Of a stretch of 64,000 nt of DNA, positions 15,967 through 23,188 are shown piece by piece; within the stretch, counting starts at the first letter, position 1; every line of letters starts with the position of its first letter. The stretch comes from Bacteroidota bacterium (GTDB lineage Bacteria; Bacteroidota; Bacteroidia; 2-12-FULL-35-15), in assembly GCA_947479085.1 (NCBI GenBank), contig CANJYB010000016.1, positions 42,047 to 106,046 of the forward strand, given 5' to 3'. Position numbers and translations under genes: made by a program. The notes beneath the pieces are model-generated. The model was not told the DNA's origin and ran no database searches. It saw only the letters and a program-made list of their open reading frames with translations.

Positions 15967-17619
15967 TTATTCAATTATTAACAAACTGTTTTTATTATCA
16001 ATTGTGATTTTACTGAATTTTTGAAGGGCACTTTGACCTAACAAAACCGGGGCAGACAAATTATCAACTATTGACGCTTCAATATTTTTTAATACTGTTG
16101 TTCCTATTGTTAGTTCTTTTATGATAATTTTTGTTCCCTCACTAATTTTCCCATCAGCGGTTAAATAATTTTGAGATCCCCTGAAATCTGTTTTGTCAAT
16201 CTTGCCTTGTTTGAATAAGAACAAGGCCTCATTGGATGACATTGAAAAATCACTAGCACCAGTATCAAAAATAACATTGTCAATTTCCACTCCATTAACT
16301 TTGACATCCATTTCATAAACACCACTCATTTTTTTTCTTAATGGAATTCCTTTAATTGTTTGAGGGTTATTTGTTGTTTTTTGAAATTCTTTATCAATCT
16401 TTTCAGGCTGATAATTTATTGTTTGATCACCAACTCCTAACAATTCCAAATCAAATGTTAAATCTGCTTTTGCAGGTATTTGTGGCGGGCGACCTTGCTC
16501 ACCGTAAGCTAAAAAGTAAGGGATAACAATTCTTAATTTATCTCCTAAATTCATCAAAGCAATTCCTTCTTCCCAACCCGGAATAACCTGTCCCTGGCCA
16601 AGAGGAAACTCAATAGGCTCCCCTCTTTCTACTGATGAATCGAACATTTTGCCATCGGCAAGATAACCTGAATAATGAACTTTCACTACTTTTCCTGCTT
16701 CCGCTTTTACAGGGTTGCTGCTTTTGTTTATCACATAATATTTAATTCCGGAAGCAGTAGTTTGTTCTTTTACTCCTGCAATGTTATAAGGAACAGGTGC
16801 AACAGCAGCCTGAACATCTATAATCTCCACATCAAATATCAAATCGGATTTTGCAGGAATAACTGGTGCACGACCTGCCTCACCATAAGCCAATGCATAA
16901 GGAATAATCAATTTTGCTTTTTCTCCTTTATGAAGCAAAGCCAATCCTTCGTCCCAGCCCGGAATAACCTGTCCGGCACCAACTTTTAAACCTGCAAATG
17001 GTTTACCTCTTTCAACGGATGAATCGAACATTTTACCATCTCTGAAAAAACCACTGTAATGCACAGTAACCTTAGCACCTGCGCAAGAAGCCGCATCTTT
17101 ATGGGTTTCGTACATAATGTATTTTAAACCTGTTTTGGTAGTAATGGTGTCTTTCTCTTTCCCTTTTGCACTCCATTGTTTCAATCCTTCCGTAACTTTT
17201 AATAATTCAATATCAAAAATAAGAGTAGCGTTTGCAGGTATTTTGCCCATTGCTCTGTCTCCGTAAGCAATTGTAGGAGGTAGTTTAATGGTAGCTTTAT
17301 CTCCTTCCTGTAACAAAGCAAATGCTTCGTCCCAACCTTTGATAACCTGACCTGCACCCAGTTTAAATTCAAAAGGCTGACCTCTTGGAATGGAGCTGTC
17401 AAATACAGTATCATTGGTTAATTTTCCGGTATAGTTTACGGTGATTTTATCACCTGCACTTGCTTTTTTGCCATTTCCTTTTTCAGTGATGGTATATTCA
17501 AGGCCTGATTCTGTTTTAATTGTTTTCGGATTTTTCACTTTTTCGCTTGTAATTTTTTTGTCCTGTGCATTGGCAGCTATTGCTGTTATTGCCATAATCA
17601 AGGTGAATACTTTTTTCAT
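15967..17619 (-). CDS. Triple FKBP prolyl isomerase fused to a retropepsin-like protease
   Basis: A 550-residue exported protein. The signal peptide ends ANAQ (about residue 19). Three FKBP domains follow at about 35-147, 155-270 and 285-397, each with VxVHYSG/VNYTG, the FDSSxxRGxP motif, GQVIxGWxE and a final IPAxAxLxFDxEL strand. A linker leads to a clan AA aspartic protease domain (about 420-550) with the catalytic FDTGAS motif near 450 and LLGQSALQKF near 527. FKBPs speed prolyl isomerisation in folding. A fused protease suggests fold-or-degrade quality control, which is inference. It is the last gene of the nrnA-gldI-FKBP series. Confidence 0.85.
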   Translation of the reverse strand: MKKVFTLIMAITAIAANAQDKKITSEKVKNPKTIKTESGLEYTITEKGNGKKASAGDKITVNYTGKLTNDTVFDSSIPRGQPFEFKLGAGQVIKGWDEAFALLQEGDKATIKLPPTIAYGDRAMGKIPANATLIFDIELLKVTEGLKQWSAKGKEKDTITTKTGLKYIMYETHKDAASCAGAKVTVHYSGFFRDGKMFDSSVERGKPFAGLKVGAGQVIPGWDEGLALLHKGEKAKLIIPYALAYGEAGRAPVIPAKSDLIFDVEIIDVQAAVAPVPYNIAGVKEQTTASGIKYYVINKSSNPVKAEAGKVVKVHYSGYLADGKMFDSSVERGEPIEFPLGQGQVIPGWEEGIALMNLGDKLRIVIPYFLAYGEQGRPPQIPAKADLTFDLELLGVGDQTINYQPEKIDKEFQKTTNNPQTIKGIPLRKKMSGVYEMDVKVNGVEIDNVIFDTGASDFSMSSNEALFLFKQGKIDKTDFRGSQNYLTADGKISEGTKIIIKELTIGTTVLKNIEASIVDNLSAPVLLGQSALQKFSKITIDNKNSLLIIE

Positions 17620-17649
17620 TTTTTACTAATTTATTTATTTTACGAATTA

Positions 17650-17680
17650 CCCCTGTCAGGGTTCTAAACCCTGACAGGGG
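17650..17680. repeat. CCCTGTCAGGG hairpin, copy 2
   Basis: Perfect 14-bp arms (CCCCTGTCAGGGTT and complement) with a CTA loop, sitting in the 90-bp spacer between two FKBP genes. It has the same sequence family as 5750-5778. As an RNA hairpin it could lower expression of the downstream triple-FKBP gene. Confidence 0.8.
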
Positions 17681-17708
17681 TATGTTTTAAACTATTTTTA
17701 AATAAAAA

Positions 17709-18719
17709 TTATTTTCCTGAAGGAACTCCCGGAGGAATTACAGCTGGCTTTCCTGCTGTAAAACTTACCAGTTCCACGTCAAATACAAGTGTTGAATATG
17801 GAGGAATTGGTCCACCACCTTGTTCTCCGTAACCAATAGCAGAAGGAACGATTAATTGTGCTTTAGTTCCAGGGTTCATTAACATAATGGCTTCGTCCCA
17901 TCCTGGTATTACCTGACCTACACCAATAGCAATATCAATTGGCTCATAAGGTCTTTTTTCGTCAAAGATATTTGCTTTCTGAGCTACATCCTTATCAGAA
18001 GTGTCAAACACAGTACCGTCTAATAATCTTCCGGTATATTTTACTTTTACGTTATCACCTTTATTAGGTTTTGCTCCTCTTCCTTTTGTTTTTTCAATAT
18101 AGATTAAACCGGTAGGTGTAGCTTTAGTTGAGATTTTATTGTCAGCAATGTATTTTGCAAATTCGGATGCTTCTTTTGATTTACGTTCAGAAAGCATTGC
18201 ATTGCGCTCGTCTGTTTTCTTTTTCTTTTCTGCATCCACTTCTTCTTTGGAAGTGATTTTTGCCAACTTTGCTTCGAAGGTTAACATAGAACCTGCCATT
18301 ACAAAAGGAGGAAGTTTTTCCTGTTTGAATGTTTTTAGATAAACTGAATCAGCAGAAATCATAAAACTTGCGCTGTCGCCTACCGACATCATGGTGATGG
18401 CATCTTCAAAACTTCCGTGGAAGGTTGATTTGTTTAACGGAAATTCAATGTAGTTATTTTGGCTTCTTGTAAATTTAGGATCTTTTGAATCAAACAGAAC
18501 AGAGTCTTTGCTGTTTTTGTAAGACATTACTAATCTTACTAAATCACCTTCTTTTGGTTTTGCACCTTTATCATCGTGTGTGTAGAATTTTGCATAAACA
18601 CCATTTTCATTTGCATCATATCCAGGATAAGGAGATTTGTTGCAAGAAGTAAGTGCTACTGCTGATACCACAAGCCCTAAGGCTGCAGTTTTAATTGTTG
18701 TTGTAATCGACATTTTCAT
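17709..18719 (-). CDS. FKBP-type peptidyl-prolyl isomerase lipoprotein
   Basis: A 336-residue predicted lipoprotein (lipobox ALTSC, cysteine near residue 26). A divergent N-terminal FKBP-like domain (about 40-145, lacking the aromatic active-site set) is followed by a charged helix (KKKKTDERNAMLSERKSKEASEF, about 165-190). A canonical FKBP domain (about 205-325) carries VKYTGRLLDGTVFDTS, GQVIPGWDEA and YGEQGGGPIPPYSTLVFDVEL. It is probably anchored in a periplasmic-side membrane as a folding factor. It lies 42 bp after the preceding FKBP lipoprotein gene in the same run. Confidence 0.87.
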   Translation of the reverse strand: MKMSITTTIKTAALGLVVSAVALTSCNKSPYPGYDANENGVYAKFYTHDDKGAKPKEGDLVRLVMSYKNSKDSVLFDSKDPKFTRSQNNYIEFPLNKSTFHGSFEDAITMMSVGDSASFMISADSVYLKTFKQEKLPPFVMAGSMLTFEAKLAKITSKEEVDAEKKKKTDERNAMLSERKSKEASEFAKYIADNKISTKATPTGLIYIEKTKGRGAKPNKGDNVKVKYTGRLLDGTVFDTSDKDVAQKANIFDEKRPYEPIDIAIGVGQVIPGWDEAIMLMNPGTKAQLIVPSAIGYGEQGGGPIPPYSTLVFDVELVSFTAGKPAVIPPGVPSGK

Positions 18720-18761
18720 TTTTTTTTAGTTGTTGTTTTTATTTATTTAGTAAAGGATTTA

Positions 18762-19661
18762 TTAATTATTGTATTTAGTTAAGCTAAGCATTTCTATTTC
18801 GTAAACCACGGTGGTGTATGGAGGCACAATTCCGGTGGAAGAGCCTGTTTCACCAAAAGCAAGTTGCGAAGGAATAATAAACTTTGTTTTTGCTCCTTCG
18901 TTCATTAGTCTTATGGCGCTTTCCAGCCCGCTGATTATCTGGCCCTGTGTACCTACTATCATTTCGAGTGGCTGGTTGCGTTCGTAAGTAGATTCAAATG
19001 TTTTTCCGTTCAGGAAATAACCTTTGTAATGAATTTTAATGGTGTTTCCTGTTTCGGCATTGTCGCCTGCACCCTGTTTAATAGGTAAATAAAACATGCC
19101 GTTATTCAATGGATAATATTCGGTATGGCAAGTATCCAGATAAGTTTGGAGCTTACGCTGTTCCTCAATATCGCGGTCTTCCACCATCTGTTCATAGTTT
19201 TTCAGTTCCTGTTCATATTCCGGAGGAGTAAGGATTTTATGAAGTTTAACATCCATTTTCACAACACTTCCCGCAGGGAGAAATAAAGGCAAATCGGCAC
19301 GAAAGAACTTTTTGAAAAGAGAATCGGCACTGACAATGAAAGAAACACTGTCTCCATCATTCATGGTCATCAATCCTTCTTCAAAGCTGCCTTCGAAAGA
19401 AGAATGCTGGAATGGAAGAATTACTTTACCTGTTTCGTTGTTTGAATAGGAATCCAGGAACACGGAATCTTTTTCTGTTTTGTAAGTAATAATCAATTGA
19501 AGGTATTCGCCCGGCTGAGGTTTCCGCTTACCATCACCAATTACCTGCAGTTTATAATGCAAGCCCGAATCGGTAAGTGTGTATCCTTTGTATTTCGATT
19601 TTCTGAAACAGGAAGAAAAAACAAAACTGATTAAAAGAAGGTATAAAACGTATTTTTTCAT
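18762..19661 (-). CDS. FKBP-type peptidyl-prolyl isomerase lipoprotein
   Basis: A 299-residue lipoprotein (lipobox VFSSC, cysteine at residue 18) with the same two-part plan as its neighbour: a divergent N-terminal FKBP-like domain (25-130), a glutamate-rich helix (140-165), and a C-terminal FKBP domain (180-295) with IHYKGYFLNGKTFEST, GQIISGLESA and FGETGSSTGIVPPYTTVVYEIEM. The active-site tryptophan of typical FKBPs is replaced (SGLES for PGWDE), so isomerase activity may be weak. The start codon follows directly after the stop of the gldI-like gene. Confidence 0.85.
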   Translation of the reverse strand: MKKYVLYLLLISFVFSSCFRKSKYKGYTLTDSGLHYKLQVIGDGKRKPQPGEYLQLIITYKTEKDSVFLDSYSNNETGKVILPFQHSSFEGSFEEGLMTMNDGDSVSFIVSADSLFKKFFRADLPLFLPAGSVVKMDVKLHKILTPPEYEQELKNYEQMVEDRDIEEQRKLQTYLDTCHTEYYPLNNGMFYLPIKQGAGDNAETGNTIKIHYKGYFLNGKTFESTYERNQPLEMIVGTQGQIISGLESAIRLMNEGAKTKFIIPSQLAFGETGSSTGIVPPYTTVVYEIEMLSLTKYNN

Positions 19662-20195
19662 TTATCTCAGCGACAATAATTCGAGTTCGTACATAACAGA
19701 AGCATGTGGTGGAATTTTGCTGTCATCGCCCACCAAACCATGTGCAAGATGGGAGGGAAGTATCATCACTGCCTTATCTCCCACGTGCATGTATTTAATT
19801 CCTTCGTGCAATCCGCTTTCCACATTATCCTGTCCTATTAAAAATTCCTTGGCACCGGTAGAATCGGAAGAATAACAAAGAGTGCCATCGAGCAAACTGA
19901 TTTTGTAATTTACTTTAGCTCTTTTGGCATCTTCGGCTTGTGCTCCAGTTCCGTTTTTTGTAATCATGTATCTTAATCCTGTGCCGGTGGTGGTCATTTT
20001 CCAGTTATGATGTTCCACATATCGATCTATTTCGTCACTTTCCTGCTTTACGTACATTTTGTTGGCATCTATCAGTTTTTCTTTAAACGCCTGGCTTTCT
20101 ATGTTTACAGGTTTAGCAGTGTTGTTCCTGTTGCAGGAAGTAACAAAACTTAAGGTTCCCAGAAAAATAAATAAATATAATTTTAAACTCAGCAT
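19662..20195 (-). CDS. gldI: GldI-like FKBP lipoprotein, gliding-motility associated
   Basis: A 177-residue lipoprotein with lipobox FVTSC. The sequence KMYVKQESDEIDRYVEHHNWKMTTTGTGLRYMI, then LLDGTLCYSSDSTGAKEF and DNVESGLHEGIKYMHVGDKAVMILPSHLAHGLVGDDSKIPP, closely follows GldI of Flavobacterium johnsoniae, a prolyl isomerase needed for gliding. I take ATG 20195 as the start; the longer frame would need TTG at 20219. Other gliding genes are absent here, and GldI-like proteins also occur in non-gliding relatives, so motility is not proven. It lies 40 bp after nrnA. Confidence 0.85.
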   Translation of the reverse strand: MLSLKLYLFIFLGTLSFVTSCNRNNTAKPVNIESQAFKEKLIDANKMYVKQESDEIDRYVEHHNWKMTTTGTGLRYMITKNGTGAQAEDAKRAKVNYKISLLDGTLCYSSDSTGAKEFLIGQDNVESGLHEGIKYMHVGDKAVMILPSHLAHGLVGDDSKIPPHASVMYELELLSLR

Positions 20196-20235
20196 CTTTT
20201 TAATTCTAAAATTCTCCAACTCAAAAATTCCAGAA

Positions 20236-21261
20236 TTATTTCTTAATCTTTTTATTCAACTCCTTTTTATACTCCGGCAAAACGGAAATAAACTTAATCA
20301 CCGATTCGTCCAAAGATAAATCACTTTGTCCGCCTGCGGCATGTGCATGGCCTCCGCCATTAAAGTTTTTTCTTGCAAAGAGGTTAACATCAAATGTTCC
20401 TTTCGAACGGAAAGAAGTTTTTACAGCATCATCTCTTTCTACAAAAAAGGCTGCAAAACAAATCCCTTCGATGGAAAGTGCATAGTTTACCACTCCTTCG
20501 GTATCTCCTTTTTTATAATTAAATCGTTTCAGTTCGTCTGCCCTTAAGCTGAAAAAAGCAGTGTTGTATTCCTTTAGTACCGTCAGTTTTTCGGATAAAC
20601 AAAAGCCAAGCAAACGCAAACGGCTTTCGGTATTATCGTCATAAATGCGGTTATGAATTTCAGAATTATCAGCTCCGGCCTTTATCAATGCTGCCACTAT
20701 TTCGTGTGTGCGGTAGGTAGTGGACGGAAAACGGAACGAGCCGGTATCGGTCATCATGCCGGTGTACAGACAGTCGGCTATGTTTTTATTCAGCTTTTTA
20801 TCATCGCCCATCAGGTGAATAAAATCGAAAACCAGTTCGCAGGTGGAACAGGCTTCCACATTATGCAACATGTATTTGGCAAAACCATCGGGTTGCAGGT
20901 GGTGGTCGATAATCAATTTAGGAGCTTTCGATTTTTCTACTTCCGTTCCCAAATCGTTGATGCGCTTCAGGGAGTTAAAATCGAGACAAAAAATAAGGTC
21001 GGCTTTGGCAACTAATGGCTTGGCCACTTTTGCTTTCAGCGAAAAGTCAATTACTTTATTATTGCCCGGCAGCCAGTTCAAAAAAGCGGGGTAATCGTTT
21101 GGAGTAATAACGGTTACTTTATGTTTTTTTTGAATTAAATAATTATATAATCCTAATGAAGAACCCATTGCATCACCATCGGGCGACCAATGTGTCACTA
21201 TCACAATGTTCTTGGGTGTGGATAAAAGAGTAGTTACCTCTTTAATTTGAGCTTGGTTCAA
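20236..21261 (-). CDS. nrnA: DHH/DHHA1 phosphoesterase, NrnA-like oligoribonuclease/pAp phosphatase
   Basis: A 341-residue cytoplasmic enzyme. Motif I, THWSPDGDAMGS, is near residue 24-35, DHH (IDHH) is near 118, and the C-terminal DHHA1 domain has FNGGGHAHAAGG near 305. NrnA-type enzymes degrade short RNA oligomers and dephosphorylate pAp. The start is TTG at 21259-21261: no ATG lies between the TATTTTTG promoter box and the conserved N-terminus. It heads a run of five genes in which nrnA is followed by gldI and FKBP genes, a pairing also known in flavobacteria. Confidence 0.87.
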   Translation of the reverse strand: MNQAQIKEVTTLLSTPKNIVIVTHWSPDGDAMGSSLGLYNYLIQKKHKVTVITPNDYPAFLNWLPGNNKVIDFSLKAKVAKPLVAKADLIFCLDFNSLKRINDLGTEVEKSKAPKLIIDHHLQPDGFAKYMLHNVEACSTCELVFDFIHLMGDDKKLNKNIADCLYTGMMTDTGSFRFPSTTYRTHEIVAALIKAGADNSEIHNRIYDDNTESRLRLLGFCLSEKLTVLKEYNTAFFSLRADELKRFNYKKGDTEGVVNYALSIEGICFAAFFVERDDAVKTSFRSKGTFDVNLFARKNFNGGGHAHAAGGQSDLSLDESVIKFISVLPEYKKELNKKIKK

Positions 21262-21286
21262 AGTTTGTTTTTTTATTAATGGGCTA

Positions 21287-21294
21287 CAAAAATA
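21287..21294 (-). promoter_or_regulatory. TATTTTTG -7 box for the nrnA-gldI-FKBP run
   Basis: A TAnnTTTG match on the minus strand, 25 bp upstream of the TTG start at 21261. The short genic gaps downstream suggest it drives at least nrnA to the FKBP lipoproteins. Confidence 0.6.
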
Positions 21295-21410
21295 CTATTA
21301 TTTTTCACTTGGAGAGGTTTAGGATATGTGAACGAATGTTAAAGGCTGTTTTAATTCGGAAATAGGGCGGTTTTGGGATGAAAAATAACAGGAAAGGGTG
21401 AGGGTATTAT

Positions 21411-21445
21411 TAAACCTTCAAGGTTTTCAAAACCTTGAAGGTTTA
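21411..21445. repeat. Long perfect palindrome, 17-bp arms
   Basis: Arms beginning TAAACCTTCAAGGTTTT pair exactly with the other half around a single C. The core ACCTTCAAGGT is itself near-palindromic, as in the CCCTGTCAGGG family. There is no following T-run, so a role as terminator is unlikely. Confidence 0.8.
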
Positions 21446-21469
21446 TTGTATTATGATTTTCTTTATTCG

Positions 21470-21502
21470 TTTGTTGGTGAAAAACACCAATAAAGGCGTA
21501 AA
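21470..21502. repeat. Short dispersed hairpin TTTGTTGGTG...CACCAATAAAGG
   Basis: TTTGTTGGTG pairs with CACCAATAAA around AAAAA. Variants occur at 53432-53466 and 55943-55975, all followed by a GTAAAA-like tail, so it is a small dispersed family. Half forms (CCTTTGCTGGTGTTTTTT) are at 55812 and 55879. Confidence 0.6.
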
Positions 21503-21660
21503 ACTAAAATATCTATTATGTTTTTTTATTTGGCTTTGGAATAAATATTTTTTTAAATTTGACGTGTATTTAATAGCATACTTATTATAGATAGAACTGA
21601 ATAGTTCAAAAATACATATAAATATCCTTATATGAATACTGGGTTAAACTTTAATTTTAA

Positions 21661-22161
21661 ATGAAAAAATTACTTTTTTGTATATTCGTTTTTGTTTCGG
21701 GGTGTGCACCTGTAATAAAAGTACAAATGCCTTATACGGATAGTAATCCGCCCGAAATAACTTATGTAAAACGAGAGGGCGCAACACCAACAGAAAAGGA
21801 AAAGAATTATGATAATTTAATAGAAAAGATTCTTCTTGTGTGTCCTGGTTCTAAAATAAAAACTGGTCGCGAAGATTTTAAAAGTGACGAAAGTTTGTTT
21901 TTTCAAATGGTAGGATATTCAACATATACTTATAAAGATAAACCCGTTCAGTTTTCTTTTTTATTGTCGTGTGAAATAAAGGAGGATTATGTAATAATGA
22001 CAATTAATGGTATTCATATTTTCGATATTTTTCATTCTAAACTTGAAAAACTTTATTTTTCTGAGAATCCAGATTATGACAGAAAATACAACCCTTCTTA
22101 CCAAAGTATTGACACTAAAATAAAAGACATACTTCATCAGTTATGTCAAGCAATTCAATAG
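21661..22161 (+). CDS. Uncharacterised lipoprotein
   Basis: A 166-residue protein with a lipoprotein signal (lipobox VSGC, cysteine at residue 15). The mature part has no domain I recognise. It contains GREDFKSDESLFFQMVGYSTYTYKD and a C-terminal region resembling an alpha/beta fold with IKEDYVIMTINGIHIFD. It is probably surface or periplasm anchored. There is no operon partner, with gaps of about 400 and 1000 bp on either side. The base composition is more AT-rich than that of the neighbouring genes. Confidence 0.65.
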   Translation: MKKLLFCIFVFVSGCAPVIKVQMPYTDSNPPEITYVKREGATPTEKEKNYDNLIEKILLVCPGSKIKTGREDFKSDESLFFQMVGYSTYTYKDKPVQFSFLLSCEIKEDYVIMTINGIHIFDIFHSKLEKLYFSENPDYDRKYNPSYQSIDTKIKDILHQLCQAIQ

Positions 22162-22625
22162 TTTTTTTAAAAAGGGTCGTTTAATTAAAGACTCTACTCA
22201 AATCTGATATATTTCCAAACATATTATCGAATCTTTTTTTTATTCAAGCGAAAGATTTTATATACGCATATTTTATTTCCTTAACAACAAACAAATATAC
22301 ATTTTATTCCCACCCTATGCTTTTTTCAACTTATCCAAAAAATGCTCAGTTCCGGTCAAGCTTATGGTCCGAAAGAATATATATAAGTAGTTCTCCGCAT
22401 TTGCCACCGGTCTTTTTGTCGGCATCGCCTAATTTTTAATAGAATCGTAATTGTTTTATCCTGTTAATATATTTATGCATCCTACGATTTTTCGCCTTCT
22501 GTTAAACTTCTGCTATTCCAAGGGTTTTTGCGTGCAATCTGGTTCGCTTTGAAATCTCACCTGAACTGTTGGTGAAAATACCAGAATGTTTAAAACAAAG
22601 GAAAAAGCAGGAGGATTTTGGTCAT
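22162..22625. other. 460-bp AT-rich spacer, nothing recognised
   Basis: No gene, RNA or promoter stands out. The sequence is AT-rich with scattered stops in all frames and leads into the 21-bp array B. Confidence 0.5.
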
Positions 22626-22877
22626 ATTGTCGGGGGTGGATGAAATATTGTCGGGAATGGATGAAATATTGTCGGGAATGGATGAAATATTGTCGGGGAT
22701 GAATGAAATATTGTCGGGAATGGATGAAATATTGTCGGGGATGGATGATGTATTGTCGGGAATGGATGATATATTGTCGGGAATGGATGAAATATTGTCG
22801 GGGATGGATGAAATGATGTCGGGAATGAATGATATATTGTCGGGGATGGATGATAAATTGTCGGGGAAGAGTAATAA
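22626..22877. repeat. 21-bp tandem array B, twelve units
   Basis: Twelve units of exactly 21 bp begin at 22626 and run to 22877. Most open ATTGTCGGG (one GATGTCGGG) and continue (A/G)ATG(G/A)ATGA(A/T)(A/G)T. Substitutions fall at a handful of fixed positions. The plus strand reads as ILSGMDE heptapeptides (99 codons, TTG start). The minus strand reads as SSIPDNI heptapeptides within a 126-codon ORF that also contains a hydrophobic stretch. I cannot tell whether either is translated. There is no promoter box just upstream on either strand. Confidence 0.88.
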
Positions 22878-22989
22878 ATTGAAAAGAAGGGATAAACTTA
22901 TTAAATTGAAAGTATAAAAATAAAACTCACGTTCAACTCTGTCTTCTCCGCTTATTTCTCTGTGTAACAAAAAAATATTTCCTAAACAA

Positions 22990-23077
22990 CCAATGCTTCG
23001 ACAAGCTCAGCAACCGACCTCCAATGCTTCGGCAAGCTCAGCAACCGACAACCAATGCTTCGGCAAGCTTAGCAACC
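22990..23077. repeat. 31-bp tandem repeat, three units
   Basis: Units begin at 22990, 23021 and 23052, each opening CCAATGCTTCG and including CAAGCTCAGCAACCG (with a few changes). The core GCTTCGACAAGCTCAG is a sequence often dispersed in Bacteroidota genomes. It runs directly into a heptamer array. Confidence 0.8.
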
Positions 23078-23157
23078 AAGTTCCAAGTTCCAAGTTCCAA
23101 CCTCGAACCTCTAACATCAAGGAACTAACAACTATTAACTTTTCACTATTAACTAAT
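23077..23157. repeat. Two adjacent heptamer arrays upstream of the exporter gene
   Basis: CAAGTTC units start at 23077, 23084 and 23091, followed by CAACCTC and GAACCTC. After an 11-bp break a second array runs 23123-23157: AACTAAC, AACTATT, AACTTTT, CACTATT, AACTAAT. It ends 4 bp before the promoter box at 23162. Confidence 0.75.
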
Positions 23158-23161
23158 TATA

Positions 23162-23169
23162 TACCTTTG
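23162..23169 (+). promoter_or_regulatory. TACCTTTG -7 box for the MsbA-like exporter
   Basis: An exact TAnnTTTG match 19 bp upstream of the ATG at 23189. Confidence 0.65.
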
Positions 23170-23188
23170 CACCCTTATTAAACAAAAA

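Larger units (their letters stand above)
21295..21660. other. Intergenic region between divergent genes, two hairpins
   Basis: No ORF is credible. It contains the long palindrome at 21411-21445 and a TTTGTTGGTG-type hairpin at 21470-21502. The last 100 bp are AT-rich leader sequence for the downstream lipoprotein gene. Confidence 0.6.
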
